Source: Eriocheir sinensis (lineage: Eukaryota; Arthropoda; Malacostraca; Decapoda; Varunidae). Taken from it: 64,000 nt of DNA. Positions 21,585 to 32,732 of the stretch are shown piece after piece. The notes beneath the pieces were generated by a model. That model was not told the origin of the DNA, made no database searches, and worked only from the letters and a program-made list of their open reading frames with translations. The stretch is taken from assembly GCF_024679095.1 (NCBI RefSeq), contig NW_026111752.1, forward strand, positions 35,001 to 99,000, given 5' to 3'. A program made the position numbers and the translations under genes. Within the stretch, counting starts at the first letter, position 1, and every line of letters starts with the position of its first letter.

Positions 21585-21589
21585 GGTGC

Positions 21590-21781
21590 TCGCTCGACCG
21601 CCCGCCCGCTTGTCGGTGCGTGTGAGCCTGTGTGGCGGGTAAACGGCGGGGGTAGGTCGCTCGCCTCTTGAGCGCTGGACGAGGTAGTCACTGACTGATC
21701 GAGTGACGCAGTCGCAGCTAATGACTCGTGAGCGCTGGACGAGATAGAGTCAGTGATCGAGTGGAGGGAGTAACGGACTCA
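21590..21781 (-). repeat. satellite segment left of the LTR element
   Basis: Reverse orientation of the 133-bp family at 1553-2951 (GAGCGCTGGACGAGG, GGGTAAACGGCGGGGGTAGG). It ends GAGTAACGGACTCA directly against the 5' LTR. The array resumes at 31834 on the other side of the element. Confidence 0.8.
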
Positions 21782-23062
21782 TGTCAGGACCCAGAAAACG
21801 AGGAAACAGAGGAGTGAGATATACAACTGTGTAAACATCTGACAGGACAAACACTAACAAAAAGGGTGACATATATAACAGTGTAAGCATCTCAAATACC
21901 AAAGAGGGGAAACAACGAGGGTAAAGGAAAACAGATACCCAGAGAGGAAAAGCAGGTATACAACTGTGTAAACATCTGACAGGACAAACACTAACAAAAA
22001 GGGTGACATATATATAAGTGTAAGCATCTCAAATACCAAAGAGGGGAAACAACGAGGGTAAAGGAAAACAGATACCCAGACTCAGGTACAGAAAACAGAT
22101 GCCCAGTGGGCGTGGTCAGAAAGTGTGAACAACCATTGAAAAAGACTCTGACCCGTGACGTCAGTCGGGGCGACATGTTATGAGCCAATAATTTAACAGA
22201 AAAATCACTGAGGGAGTGTCTTAAGACTGACTCACGAATAGCAGGAAAAGTAAAACAATACAACATAATGAGCGAGCAGATGGGTGTGACAGGAAGTATT
22301 GGCCATTGGTTATGTAGAAAATTAAGGGCGTGTCAAGGATGTAAGTCCGACTGAAACAAAGAAAAATGTGGCCTAGAAATCAGTGGAATGAGTAGACCGA
22401 GCTTGGTTCTCGCCTCAAGCAGACCTGCTACTCACTCAGCCGAGAATGGCTGTTGTGATCTTAATCGTGAGTAGAAATTCGAGAATCTAAAGGAAACCGA
22501 CTGTATTGTCCTGGAGATTATAATGTAGGAGATGTGAAGTAGGATTGTGAGTGGGACAGGATTGTGATTATTTGTTTGCGATGTAAAGCAAAGGTAAAAC
22601 CACTGGGTGTGGTAAAATTGGGTGTTTCCATGACTTGTAGTAGATTATACTAAAGGAATGTGTTATTAGGATTTTGTGAAGAGAGTACGTAATGATTGTG
22701 ATGTAAGCAGAGAGATACAAACCACTGCTTGTGGAACGACGAGTGTTATTATTATTGGCAACAACTGAGCACATATTGTAGTATTATGTTTAAGACATGT
22801 CGTTTGTCATAGGTTGCATCCACTGCTGAATATGCCAGTGTTATGATCGTCTGAGCATAGAATATTGCGTAAGGCAATTACTTTCATTTAATTTTAAATA
22901 AATGTATATTTACTTTTTCCCTTGTTTATCCCCGAACTCCAGTCTCCAATAACAACTTAAGCCGGATCACGCTACCAGGGATACGAGACGGTGAGATCAT
23001 TTATGGAGTAATTAATGAGTGATAAAAGAGTTGATTTAATACAAGAAAAGAAGGGTCTAAAA
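21782..23062 (+). repeat. 5' LTR of the env-bearing element
   Basis: Begins TGTCAGGACCCAG and ends GGGTCTAAAA. It matches 30553-31833 with the same length. An internal direct repeat (a block starting ATACAACTGTGTAA...) occurs near its left end. Confidence 0.9.
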
Positions 23063-23063
23063 C

Positions 23064-23081
23064 TGGTGGCAGCGGTGGGAT
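23064..23081 (+). promoter_or_regulatory. primer-binding site complementary to tRNA-Leu 3' end
   Basis: TGGTGGCAGCGGTGGGAT starts one base after the LTR. It is the complement of the 3' end of a eukaryotic tRNA-Leu (AAG type) including CCA, from knowledge of that tRNA. Confidence 0.8.
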
Positions 23082-23264
23082 AAATAGGGACATGTGCTTA
23101 CAGTGCTTTTGTTTAATTTACTCTGACGAGAAAACGCCTCTTATTTTCATTAAGCTTTGCTCGTTTTAAGTGGCGGAAATAATAGTGACGATTTAATTAT
23201 ATAATTAATGGTTCTTCCGGAGGACATGGACTTTGACGATATGGTAATGGAAACTCTGGCCAAC

Positions 23265-23575
23265 CACTGTTGTTCTGTAGTGCAATGGGTAGCACACGCG
23301 ACTCAACCGAGAATTCATGAGTTCCTTCCCGGGCGGAGTGGAGAGGGATGGGCAGTCTCTCCACCCGCGCCGCGATCCATTCATCAGTGAGAGGGTGTCA
23401 GGTGACAGGCAGCGGCAGCGTCCTGCCTCTCAGGTTTGTTTGTTTTAGGATTGTTACCCCAGGATGGAGGGGAGCACGGGGCTCTACGCCTCACAGGGTG
23501 GTGGTGTGCCGCGGCGGGCATGCAGCCATAGAGTGACTTTATAAAGGCCTAACCCGCGTCCCCCAGGTAGGAAGT
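23265..23575 (+). mobile_element. tRNA-derived SINE inside the retrotransposon leader
   Basis: TAGTGCAATGGG (about 23278) fits the RNA polymerase III A box. A tRNA-like ACTCAACCGAGA and a degraded B box before TTCCCGGGCGGAG follow, then a GC-rich body to about CCCGCGTCCCCCA (23570). Arthropod SINEs with this head are familiar. It sits where gag or its leader would be expected. Confidence 0.6.
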
Positions 23576-23854
23576 GTAGAGTATGATCTAGAAAAAATGT
23601 GAAATACTAAGAAAAGTGTGAGGTATGGATAAAAAGTCATGAATAAAAAAATAAAAAAATAAGCATATGGACAATAGTGTGAAGTATTAAGATAAATGTG
23701 TGAAGTAAGAGAATCAGAGGAAGAGGAGGCCAGGGTAGTGCCCCCCTCAGTTAACTACTACAAATAACATTAAATAAATAAATGAATAATAAATAAATAA
23801 ATAAATATGCACACTTGCAGTGGAAAAAACGGAAAATGAGCGAAGAACAAAACA

Positions 23855-24340
23855 GGGAGTAACCTTTAATATAATAAGATGAAAGCTATAACGAACAAGG
23901 GAGTAACCTTTAATATAATAAGATGAAGGCTATAACGAAGAAGGGAGTAACCTTTAATATAATAAGATGAAGGCTATAACGAACAAGGGAGTAACCTTTA
24001 ATATAATAAGATGAAGGCTATAACGAAGAAGGGAGTAACCTTTAATATAATAAGATGAAGGCTATAACGAACAAGGGAGTAACCTTTAATATAATAAGAT
24101 GAAGGCTATAACGAACAAGGGAGTAACCTTTAATATAATAAGATGAAGGCTATAACGAACAAGGGAGTAACCTTTAATATAATAAGATGAAGGCTATAGC
24201 GAACAAGGGAGTAACCTTTAATATAATAAGATGAAGGCTATAACGAACAAGGGAGTAACCGCATCACATAAATATAAGGAAAGGAAGGCTATAACGAACA
24301 AGGGAGTGACCTTAAAAATAATGAAAAGAAGGCTATAATT
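23855..24340 (+). repeat. 44-bp minisatellite in retroelement leader
   Basis: GGGAGTAACC starts at 23855, 23899, 23943, 23987, 24031, 24075, 24119, 24163, 24207 and 24251: nine exact-length 44-bp units, then two diverged ones. Early units alternate between two variants (GAACAA and GAAGAA ends), indicating duplication of a dimer. 44 is not a multiple of 3 and the units contain stops, so the array is non-coding. Confidence 0.95.
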
Positions 24341-24399
24341 AACATAACTCAAGAGTAACTTTGGTAGGCAGATCGCACTACTCATGATAATACATATAC

Positions 24400-25270
24400 A
24401 AAAGTGGCAGCACTCCTAGAAACAGGAGCGTGTGTGAGTTTTTAACGGATGAAATTGTTAAAGAATTAGGGCTCGCAGTAAATAACTGTGAAGCGAAACC
24501 CGTGAATATTGTCTCTGTGCAAAGATACCATATTGAAAATGACGGTAAAAGACAAGTTAATATGGAAGGAAAAAGTAGTTTCCAAGACTTATTGATAACA
24601 CGCGATGTAGATTTGCCGACTCATATTATGTTGAGTACTGATTTGTCGTGTAGCACGAGATTATTTTGAAAACATTGCAACTAAATGAGGAACAAAAGAA
24701 CGAAGCTTAAAACTGATAATAGAAGGCGAAACCATACAATTATGCCAGGAAAAATATGTCTTATATCTAGAGGTGAAGGATCTTAGCTAAATGTAGATGG
24801 AAATGAAGAAGGTCTCACTGAAAATAAGGCCGTACGTTGCCAAGCAGCGGAACCTTTGCAACTGCATGCATCTGTTGCAGGTTACATAACGCTAGTGACG
24901 CAACTACAGGCAAGTGAAGCTTTATTTGAACCTTGTGTTAGTACTCCTCAGGCTAGAGTCTTGTGCTCAGGGATAGTTAAGTTAACCCCTTCATCTGACA
25001 ATCAAAGATCTTATGTCACTGTGCCGTATTTGAATATTGAAAGTGAGTGTAAAGATAGATGATAATACAACGTTAGGATCTGTGAAGCCTGTCACTCATG
25101 AGCTATACGCTGATCTGCCACAAGTATCTAGTGTACAGACCGCTGACACAGCTAAAACAGACTTGAAGCCCGCAGAGCTTGAAGTAAGGAAGAAAAGCCT
25201 CTATCAAATTGTTGACGCTAAATTCCCAAGTGAAGAGAGAGAATTAGGTTTTAAAGTCCTTAATAGATAA
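24400..25270 (+). pseudogene. retrotransposon protease region, frameshifted
   Basis: A retropepsin-like ALLETGACVS block (about 24411) has Glu where the catalytic Asp is normally found. One frame break later comes FLTDEIVKELGL..., as in Gypsy-type proteases. A segment with little similarity follows, up to LKPAELEVRKKSLYQIVDAKF (about 25165-25230), which leads toward RT. Not functional. Confidence 0.6.
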
Positions 25271-25395
25271 TATATAACAGTGTTTTCCACAGAACAAGAA
25301 CCATTAACAGTAACGCTCTATTTTTTTAAGCACCATCAAGCAAAACACTGATGAAGTAGTGTACAGGCGTTCATATAACATTCCTATCAGTTATC

Positions 25396-26157
25396 ATGAC
25401 AAGAGTAAATAAACAACTTATATCGCTCCAGCAACAGGGTGTGATTCGCCCTTCGCGATCACCCTATAATGCCCCACTTATCCCAGTGCAAAAAAACATG
25501 GAGTACTACGACTTTGTCTGGACTTCCGGGCACTTAATAAAACACTACGGGACGACCGGTACCCACTCCCTAATATAATTACCATACTCAATCAATTGGG
25601 AGATAGTAAGTTTTTTTTTTTCATGCCTAGACTTGAAACAGGGTTACCATCAAATCCCCCAAGATGAAATCAGCAGAGAAAAGACGGCATTTTCTTCTCC
25701 AGCAGGACATTGGGAATTTACTTCCCTCCCCTTTGGCCTTAAAACAGCCCCGTCCTGCTGCAAGAAAATAATAAACACTGTCCTTACAGGACTATTAAGC
25801 AACAAGGTTCAGGTGTACCTTGATGACATAATTATCCTGGGCGATACATTTTCTAATCACGCAGATAACTTAGAACAAATTCTGGATCGCTTAAAGGAAG
25901 CCAAACTGACTCTTAAGATGGAGAAGTGTAACTTTTTAAGGACAAAGTAGATTACCTGGGCCATGCCATCCGCTCAGAGGGAATAAGACCTCAATCTAGC
26001 AAGCTGGAGGCCATACAAAACGTCCTGGCCCCCCAAACTGTTCATGATTTGCAGTCATTTCTTGGATTGACTAATTATTATCGCAAATTTATTGCAAATT
26101 ATTCACAAATTGTTGCTCCTTTTCTAAAGATTTACAAAGGGAAGAAAGGTACACAAA

Positions 26158-26189
<32 letters not shown>

Positions 26190-26643
26190 AAAACTCCACT
26201 CATATGGACGGATGAAACAAAATTGTGTTCTCAACCCTTAAGGATAGAATGCTTGGTACAGTCACTCTACGCATCCTACTACAATACTGGTGGAGTATTG
26301 CAATAACAGGATAATGATGATAAACTAAGACCTGTATCTTTTTTGTGAGAAATTGAATACGGCAGAACAGCGGTACAGTATAGTTGAACGAGAGGCTTTA
26401 ACTGTAATTTATGGGTTACACGTAAACCGCCCATTAATACTGGGTTACCCTGTTGAGATCCACACGGGTCACAGACCTTTAGTCTGGTTGTTACAGGTAG
26501 CTAGTCCCAACGGCAGGATAGCTAGATGGCAGACTCTCATGAGTGAGTATGGTTTCACAATCAATCATTTGCCTGGCAAGGAAAATATAGTAGCAGATTT
26601 TTTATCAAGGATGAAGGCTCACAGGACACTGAGATTGAATTAG
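25396..26643 (+). pseudogene. retrotransposon reverse transcriptase and RNase H, broken
   Basis: RT blocks: QGVIRPSRSPYNAP (25440), KQGYHQIP (25636), FTSLPFGLKTAP (25710), catalytic VYLDDII (25810), and LGLTNYYRKF (about 26062). RNase H: RYSIVEREAL (26370), TGHRPLVWL, and LPGKENIVADFLSR (26568). Breaks lie near 25500-25620, 25950 and 26160-26340, where (AAAT)n DNA separates RT from RNase H. Copies its own RNA to DNA when intact. Confidence 0.85.
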
Positions 26644-26930
26644 AAGGACACGCGCGATAATGTTTGTGGATGGGGAACAACAAAAACCGTGGAACACGTG
26701 GATAATGAGGGGCAAGGTATTGCACTAGTGCAGAAAAAGAAACAGGCGCCGAAAAATTAGAAAATAAAATACATGATATGTATGGACCTGAATAGTGAGT
26801 GTATTGGCCACACACTTGACTGGAGTATTCAGGAGATTAGTGAGCTGCATGATGAGCAGCCAGCATATAAGTATGCTAAAAGAAGGAAGCCCCAAGAATG
26901 AAAATTGAGCAAAGACTCAGAGAAAAAAGG

Positions 26931-27187
26931 CATAATGTGAGATGCCGCCCCTGTTAGAGGTACAGGTGGAAAATGTGTTATATTGTATTGAAGATGGGCA
27001 TAATCTGAGATGCCGCCCCTGTTAGAGGTACAGGTGGAAAATGTGTTATATTGTATTGAAGATGGGCATAATCTGAGATGCCGCCCCTGTTAGAGGTACA
27101 GGTGGAAATTATGTTATATTGTGTTGAAGATGGGCATAATGTGAGATGCCGCCCCTGTCAGAGTTACAGGTGGAAATAAATGATGTG
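26931..27187 (+). repeat. 68-bp minisatellite between RNase H and integrase
   Basis: The unit starting CATAATSTGAGATGCCGCC begins at 26931, 26999, 27067 and 27135 (three full, one partial). 68 is not a multiple of 3, so growth of this array would break any polyprotein across it. Confidence 0.95.
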
Positions 27188-27289
27188 TTTTAGTGAGTCC
27201 GTACGGAGAAGCCACTAAGGTGGTGATTCTACCCCCAAGTATTTCAAGGCGATAACTCTGGCTCATTCGTCGCCACTGCAGGGCACGGA

Positions 27290-28436
27290 GGAACCAAAGT
27301 TACGTTATGTCGGTGTAGAAAGCTCGCTTTCTGGCCTGGAATGAAACGGGATGTAGAAAATTATGTAAGGAAGTGCGTCATGGTAGTCGTTTTAAAAGTG
27401 AATTGGGAACTTGCACCCTGCTCCTTGGCGGCAATATCCAGACGTCACCGCTCCTTTTGGAAGAATACACATGGACCTTGTGGGTCCCATGGGTGTATCG
27501 GACAATGGGGTTCGATACGTAATGCCCATAGTTGATATTTTTAAAAGGTATTTGATTATAGTACCCTTACGGAGTAAGGAAGCCCGCGAAATGGCAAGGG
27601 CGTTGTACGTGGATGTTGTTTGTGTACACGGTGTTCCTCAGACAGTTGTTACAGGTCAAGGTTCAGAGTTCGTTAATTCCGTGATGCAGGAGATAAATTA
27701 GAAGCTACCTGTGCGACACGCGAATAACGGCTTACCATACAAATGGGAATGGAATAATAAAGCGCGCAAATTATACTGTTGTTAACATTTTGAGGAGAAT
27801 GTTCTAGGAAATGTGTCCGTTTGGGATATAATGCTACTTATAGACATCTTGGCCTATAATGCTGCGTATCATCGCACCATAAAGGAGTCCCCATTTTATC
27901 GAGAGAGACAGAGAGAGGATTTTTAGAGATCCTCCTGTACCCTACACTGTTAGAAAAAAATTCAGCAGCCCTGGTATGATATTTACTCCTACAAAGAGGA
28001 AATGGCTGTATTTGTAAGGAACGTTTATGATATTTACTCCTATAAAGAGGAAATGGTTGTAATTGCAAGGAAAGTTTATGATATTTACTCCTATAAATAG
28101 GAAATGGTTGCAATTGCAAGGAAAGTTTATGATATTGACTCCTATAAAGAGGAAATGGCTGCAATTGCAAGGAAAGTTTATGATATTGACTCCTATGAAA
28201 AGGAAATGGCTGCAATTGCAAAGAAAGTTTATGATAGATGCCAGGTTTACAATAAAGAAAGTAGAGAAGAAATGGAAAAGTATTACCAAGTTACAAAAAT
28301 CAAAACTATCAACGTTGGCGACAGAGTGTTCCTCAAACATACACCAAAAAGAAAAGAAAAGAAAAAGTTGCAACCTATTTTTGATGGACCCTACAGGGTA
28401 ATAGAGAAGATCAGTGATATAATGGTAAAATTATAA
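27290..28436 (+). pseudogene. retrotransposon integrase, Asp lost, C-terminal repeat growth
   Basis: The H2C2-type zinc region is poorly kept (27290-27400). Core: HMDLVGP (27467, first Asp), then VVTGQGSEF (27648), where the second catalytic Asp is expected and Gly is read. Stops follow (27700-27960). The C-terminal part (28104-28436) is open and ends in a GPY/F-type module, KLQPIFDGPYRVIEKI. Between core and GPY/F lies a 17-residue tandem repeat. Integrase inserts the DNA copy into the host; this one is inactive. Confidence 0.8.
27975..28236 (+). repeat. 51-bp (17-codon) tandem repeat in integrase C-terminal region
   Basis: TATGATATT starts at 27975, 28026, 28077 and 28128, then 28179 and 28230: five full periods of 51 bp. 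The later units read in frame as YDIDSYKEEMAAIARKV, an amphipathic helix-like unit, joined in frame to the GPY/F module. The early units have stops. Confidence 0.95.
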
Positions 28437-28439
28437 ACC

Positions 28440-29390
28440 TCAGGACTAGTAAGGTTTCAACGGTCCCCACAGATAGAGTAAAAGTCCTTCATGAAGATTG
28501 CATCGACGTGCAGCAATGTCCAACGATTAGGCGAGCATACCCTTTAAATCCAGAGACAGACACTGATCTATTCTTTGCATTGCTCAACCCTGAAATCGCT
28601 GAGAAAACTTCTACCGAAAATAATGACTCGTAGCGGAGAGGTGACTGCTACTCATGACACATTAAATAATGTTCGTTCTACAACAGCAATAAACAGCTGA
28701 TGCACAGGCCCTACCTTCTCAAATTACTCCCAAACTTTCAGAGCCACCTCGGCATAGATAAAGCCTTCGCTCTCCGACGGTACAAGAGTTGCCTAATGTA
28801 ATGTCAAAACTAATACGATATAGAACAGGAATAATGTATAAGGATAAAAATGCAATAATTGAGCGGAAATATGACGAAATAAACAACAGCTTGATTTGAC
28901 TCGGTGTACGACTCAATGACACAACAGGAGTCCCCAACACGTGCTGGCCAAAGTTTCACACCAACATACTATCTATATTATAGTCCTCACAGACAGAAAC
29001 TATAGTACCGTTTAGCCTCACATACGATGTTTTAGCTGCATTATATAAAGCACGGATTTTAACTGCTTCGTTACTTGAAATGTTATTCAAATGTCACCTG
29101 AGTATCCAGCTGTAAAAGCAAAAAAAATACACACTCTTTAATTTTGAAAACGAATTCAGTTCATTGTTGCATCATCTAATAAAAGTTTTAGGCTATGAGA
29201 TGACTACTATTCAAAACAAGCTGCATGCTTCTATGAATTATAGAAAAAAAAGAAAAAAAAAACGGGAAATAATTTTTTTGAGGATCCTTGTCTAATAACC
29301 TATTTGGTACCGCGACCCAGGCTCAAGTTAATGCTATTCATGAAAAAATAGAGGACTAGAGTCATTAACTGAGAAAGATTTTATATAGTT
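28440..29390 (+). other. retroelement region between pol and env, eroded
   Basis: The frame after integrase breaks at 28434. Short protein-like stretches remain (for example near 28490-28620) but no domain can be named. AT-rich with homopolymer A runs. Confidence 0.4.
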
Positions 29391-29392
29391 AA

Positions 29393-30588
29393 ATGTTTAT
29401 TATGGAAAACTCAACATCATTAAGTAATATGCATGCCATGCAATCTGCCTTTAATAGGCTATATTCAGCTGTAGATGTATTGAACCAAGTTGTGCGCCAT
29501 TTTACTATAGACTATGGCATTAGGAAGAGAAAAAAGCTCCTACAAGAATTGTTATATTTTGACTTAGCATTGAGACACATAAGACCAGGTATACAAGATT
29601 TATATTTGAGTCTGCAGGCTCCCCTGCAAACATACATAACTCCAACCATTATGTGAAACAAACAGTTGTTCAGTACTTTAAAGGAAGCCTAGGCTCGGCC
29701 TCCAGGTCTTTTGTGCCTTGCAGTTCTTGATTTTTTAGCTCTATATAGGGATGTAATAACTGTCCTCCAGGACAACGGCTTTGCACGATTCTCGTAATTT
29801 CTATTTCACTAAACCTTTGCGAGGAGATCCGATTGACACCTTTGATGTCTTTCGAATCGACTCCCTTCCATTTTCTGTGCAGAATAGCACTTACTTTCTT
29901 ATGTATAGTGTTGATTCAAGATGTATTGCCTTCAGTGAGAATAGGAAAATATATTTTCTGCTTTCTAGTATAAAACACTGTAACAAGAATAACCATATGT
30001 TAGTTTGTCCTCCATGAGGCTAGTAACGCAGCCTCTTGTGAATCGGCTGCTTTCTTGAAACATGAGTCAGTGATCAACCTCTGCCACACAATAGTCTTGA
30101 AAACATTTCACCCTATGCTAATCAAAGGTCCTGGCTACTGGACCTGTTCACTTGCCTCCCCCATCACTCTGACACTCACATGCCCTACCCATCCTGTAAA
30201 CAGACATACTGTCAGCCTGACGGATAATGGGATATTGATGCTTCGGCAAGGTTCTCTTCGCAGTGCTGAGTCCATCCCCCTACAGGAGCTAACAGCTGGC
30301 TTGCAGCCCCTAAATTATGTGGTCGAGCCGGATCAGCCCTTTCAACCCGCAATCCATTGGTGGATTGTCTTCCCCATTGTCGTGATCCTGGTTCTTCTGC
30401 TGGTAACGTCTGCCGTGGGGTATTCCTATGTCCTACGCTACGCACGACGCCGCCTAATTCCAGACTCGAACCAACTGCAGACATTGCAAGGCGTATCTTC
30501 TCCACCAACACCTGTGAGATCTCAGGGGCGAGATCTTCCGGAAGGGGAAGTATGTCAGGACCCAGAAAACGAGGAAACAGAGGAGTGA
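29393..30588 (+). pseudogene. env-like glycoprotein region, fragmented
   Basis: Three ORFs in series (29393-29656, 29781-30017, 30055-30588) look like one membrane glycoprotein split by frame breaks: a helical region with an RKRK basic patch (about 29521), Cys-bearing ectodomain pieces, then a strongly hydrophobic membrane segment (about 30355-30437) followed by a YARRR basic anchor and a ~40-residue tail ending in the 3' LTR. The arrangement matches the membrane-proximal part of env proteins of arthropod endogenous retrovirus-like elements. The lack of one open frame makes it non-functional as read. Confidence 0.6.
30540..30550 (+). promoter_or_regulatory. polypurine tract before 3' LTR
   Basis: GGAAGGGGAAG lies two bases before the 3' LTR start TGTCAGG at 30553, the expected plus-strand primer position. 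Confidence 0.8.
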
Positions 30589-31833
30589 GATATACAACTG
30601 TGTAAACATCTGACAGGACAATCACTATCATAAAGGGTGACATATATAACAGTGTAAGCATCTCAAATACCAAAGAGGGGAAACAACGAGGGTAAAGGAA
30701 AACAGATACCCAGAGAGGAAAAGCAGGTATACAACTGTGTAAATATCTGACAGGACAAACACTAACAAGAAGGGTGACATATATATAAGTGTAAGCATCT
30801 CAAATACCAAAGAGGGGAAACAACGAGGGTAAAGGAAAACAGATACCCAGACTCAGGTACAGAAAACAGATGCCCAGTGGGCGTGGTCAGAAAGTGTGAA
30901 CAACCATTGAAAAAGACTCTGACGCGTGACGTCAGTCGTGGCGACATGTTATGAGCCAATAATTTAACAGAAAAATCACTGAGGGAGTGTCTTAAGACTG
31001 ACTCACGAATAGCAGGAAAAGTAAAACAATACAACATAATGAGCGAGCAGATGGGTGTGACAGGAAGTATTGGCCATTGGTTATGTAGAAAATTAAGGGC
31101 GTGTCAAGGATGTAAGTCCGCCTAAAACAAAGAAAAATGTGGCCTAGAAATCAGTGGTATGAGTAGACCGAGCTTGGTTCTCGCCTCAAGCAGACCTGCT
31201 ACTCACTCAGCCGAGAATGGCTGTTGTGATCTTAATCGTGAGTAGAAATTCGAGAATCTAAGGGAAACCGACTGTATTGTCCTGGAGATTATAATGTAGG
31301 AGATGTGAAGTAGGATTGTGAGTGGGACAGGATTGTGATGATTTGTTTGCGATGTAAAGCAAAGGTAAAACCACTGGGTGTGGTAAAATTGGGTGTTTCC
31401 ATGACTTGTAGTAGATTATACTATAGGGATGTGTTATTAGGATTTTGTGAAGAGAGTACATAATGATTGTGATGTAAGCAGAGAGATACAAACCACTGCT
31501 TGTGGAACGACGAGTGTTATTATTATTGGCAACAACTGAGCACATATTGTAGTATTATGTTTAAGACATGTCGTTTGTCATATGTTGCATCCACTGCTGA
31601 ATATGCCAGTGTTATGATCGTCTGAGCATAGAATATTGCGTAAGGCAATTACTTTCATTTAATTTTAAATAAATGTATATTTACTTTTTCCCTTGTTTAT
31701 CCCCGAACTCCAGTCTCCAATAACAACTTAAGCCGGATCACGCTACCAGGGATACGAGACGGTGAGATCATTTATGGAGTAATTAATGAGTGATAAAAGA
31801 GTTGATTTAATACAAGAAAAGAAGGGTCTAAAA
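30553..31833 (+). repeat. 3' LTR of the env-bearing element
   Basis: Same 1281-bp span as the 5' LTR. The env-like frame runs into its first 36 bases. Followed by CTCA and satellite. Confidence 0.9.
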
Positions 31834-32285
31834 CTCACACCTAATGCCTCGTGAGCGCTGGACGAGGCAAGTGGGTAATCGGCGGGAGTGACTGTGTGTG
31901 TGTGTGCCGGGTAAACGGCGGCGGTAGCTCGCTTCCTGCTAATGGCTCGCTTTGCCTTGTGCGTAAGCGAGCACTGGACGATGCGGGTAAACGGCGGGGG
32001 TAGGTCGCCCGCCCTTAATGGTTCGCTTTGCCTCTTGAGCGCTGGACGAAGCAGAGTCAGTGATCGAGTGGAGGGAGCAACGAACTCCCACATAATGCCT
32101 CGTGAGCCCTGGACGAGGCAAGCGGGTAATCGGCGGGGGTAGAGCTCGCTCGCCCCGACTGAGACCGTGTGCCAGGTAAACGGCGGGAGTAGGACGCTCG
32201 ACCTTAATGGCTCGCTTTGCCTCGTGCGTGTGAGCGAGCGCTGGACGAGTAGCGAGCGGGAGTAACGGACTCAAGCTGGATGAGG
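31834..32285 (-). repeat. satellite segment right of the LTR element
   Basis: Reverse-orientation units of the 133-bp family (GTGAGCGCTGGACGAGGCAAG, GGTAATCGGCGGG). An uninterrupted version of the insertion junction is present at about 32073-32100, which lets the empty site be read. Confidence 0.85.
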
Positions 32286-32410
32286 CTTGCACCGTGTGGT
32301 GGCGGGGGCAAGGTCTAATAAATAGGAGGTCAACTCAGGCGCAGATAAGGTGACGTCAGGTGGTCAGTGGCAGAAGCCTTCTCTCGCTCTCTCTCTCTCT
32401 CCCTCCACAA

Positions 32411-32682
32411 GTATAAAGGAACCTAAGCTAGCTGGCAACTCCCAGAGACAGGCCAGACTTGGTTGGCTAGATTTCAATCGCCGGTAGAGTCGGTCTGTCG
32501 GCACCCTGCTACGGGCAGCCATTAGGCTAAGCCCGTGCTGCCCCGCGCAGGGAGGGAGCAATTTTACCCTCATAATGGGCCATCTTCGAACAAGGGCCCG
32601 TTCCCCTAGTGATACTAGAGGTAAATCTCAAACAACAACAACTGGCAACTCCCTTAGTTCCTCCCTCTCGCCCGCTTCGGTA

Positions 32683-32732
<50 letters not shown>

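Larger units (their letters stand above)
21782..31833 (+). mobile_element. ~10-kb env-bearing Gypsy-like LTR retrotransposon, degraded
   Basis: Order: 5' LTR, tRNA-Leu-type primer site, leader with SINE and 44-bp array, protease, RT, RNase H, 68-bp array, integrase with 51-bp array, env-like region, polypurine tract, 3' LTR. Both LTRs span 1281 bp and differ by roughly a dozen and a half bases by eye. CTCA (or ACTCA) flanks both ends (21778-21781, 31834-31837), and satellite sequence continues in register across the site. All coding regions carry frameshifts or stops, and no gag was recognised. The env-like tail resembles arthropod errantivirus-type elements; the clade is not determined. Confidence 0.85.

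Noticed and set aside
22000..22270. Minus-strand ORFs near 21854-22266 and 30762-31037
   Set aside because: Identical in both LTRs and antisense to the element. No domain.
23855..27187. CRISPR-like arrays
   Set aside because: Units are contiguous with no spacers, so these are ordinary minisatellites.
28063..28401. Plus-strand ORF with MILTPIKRKWLQLQGKF repeats
   Set aside because: Alternate frame of the 51-bp repeat. The integrase frame joined to GPY/F is preferred.
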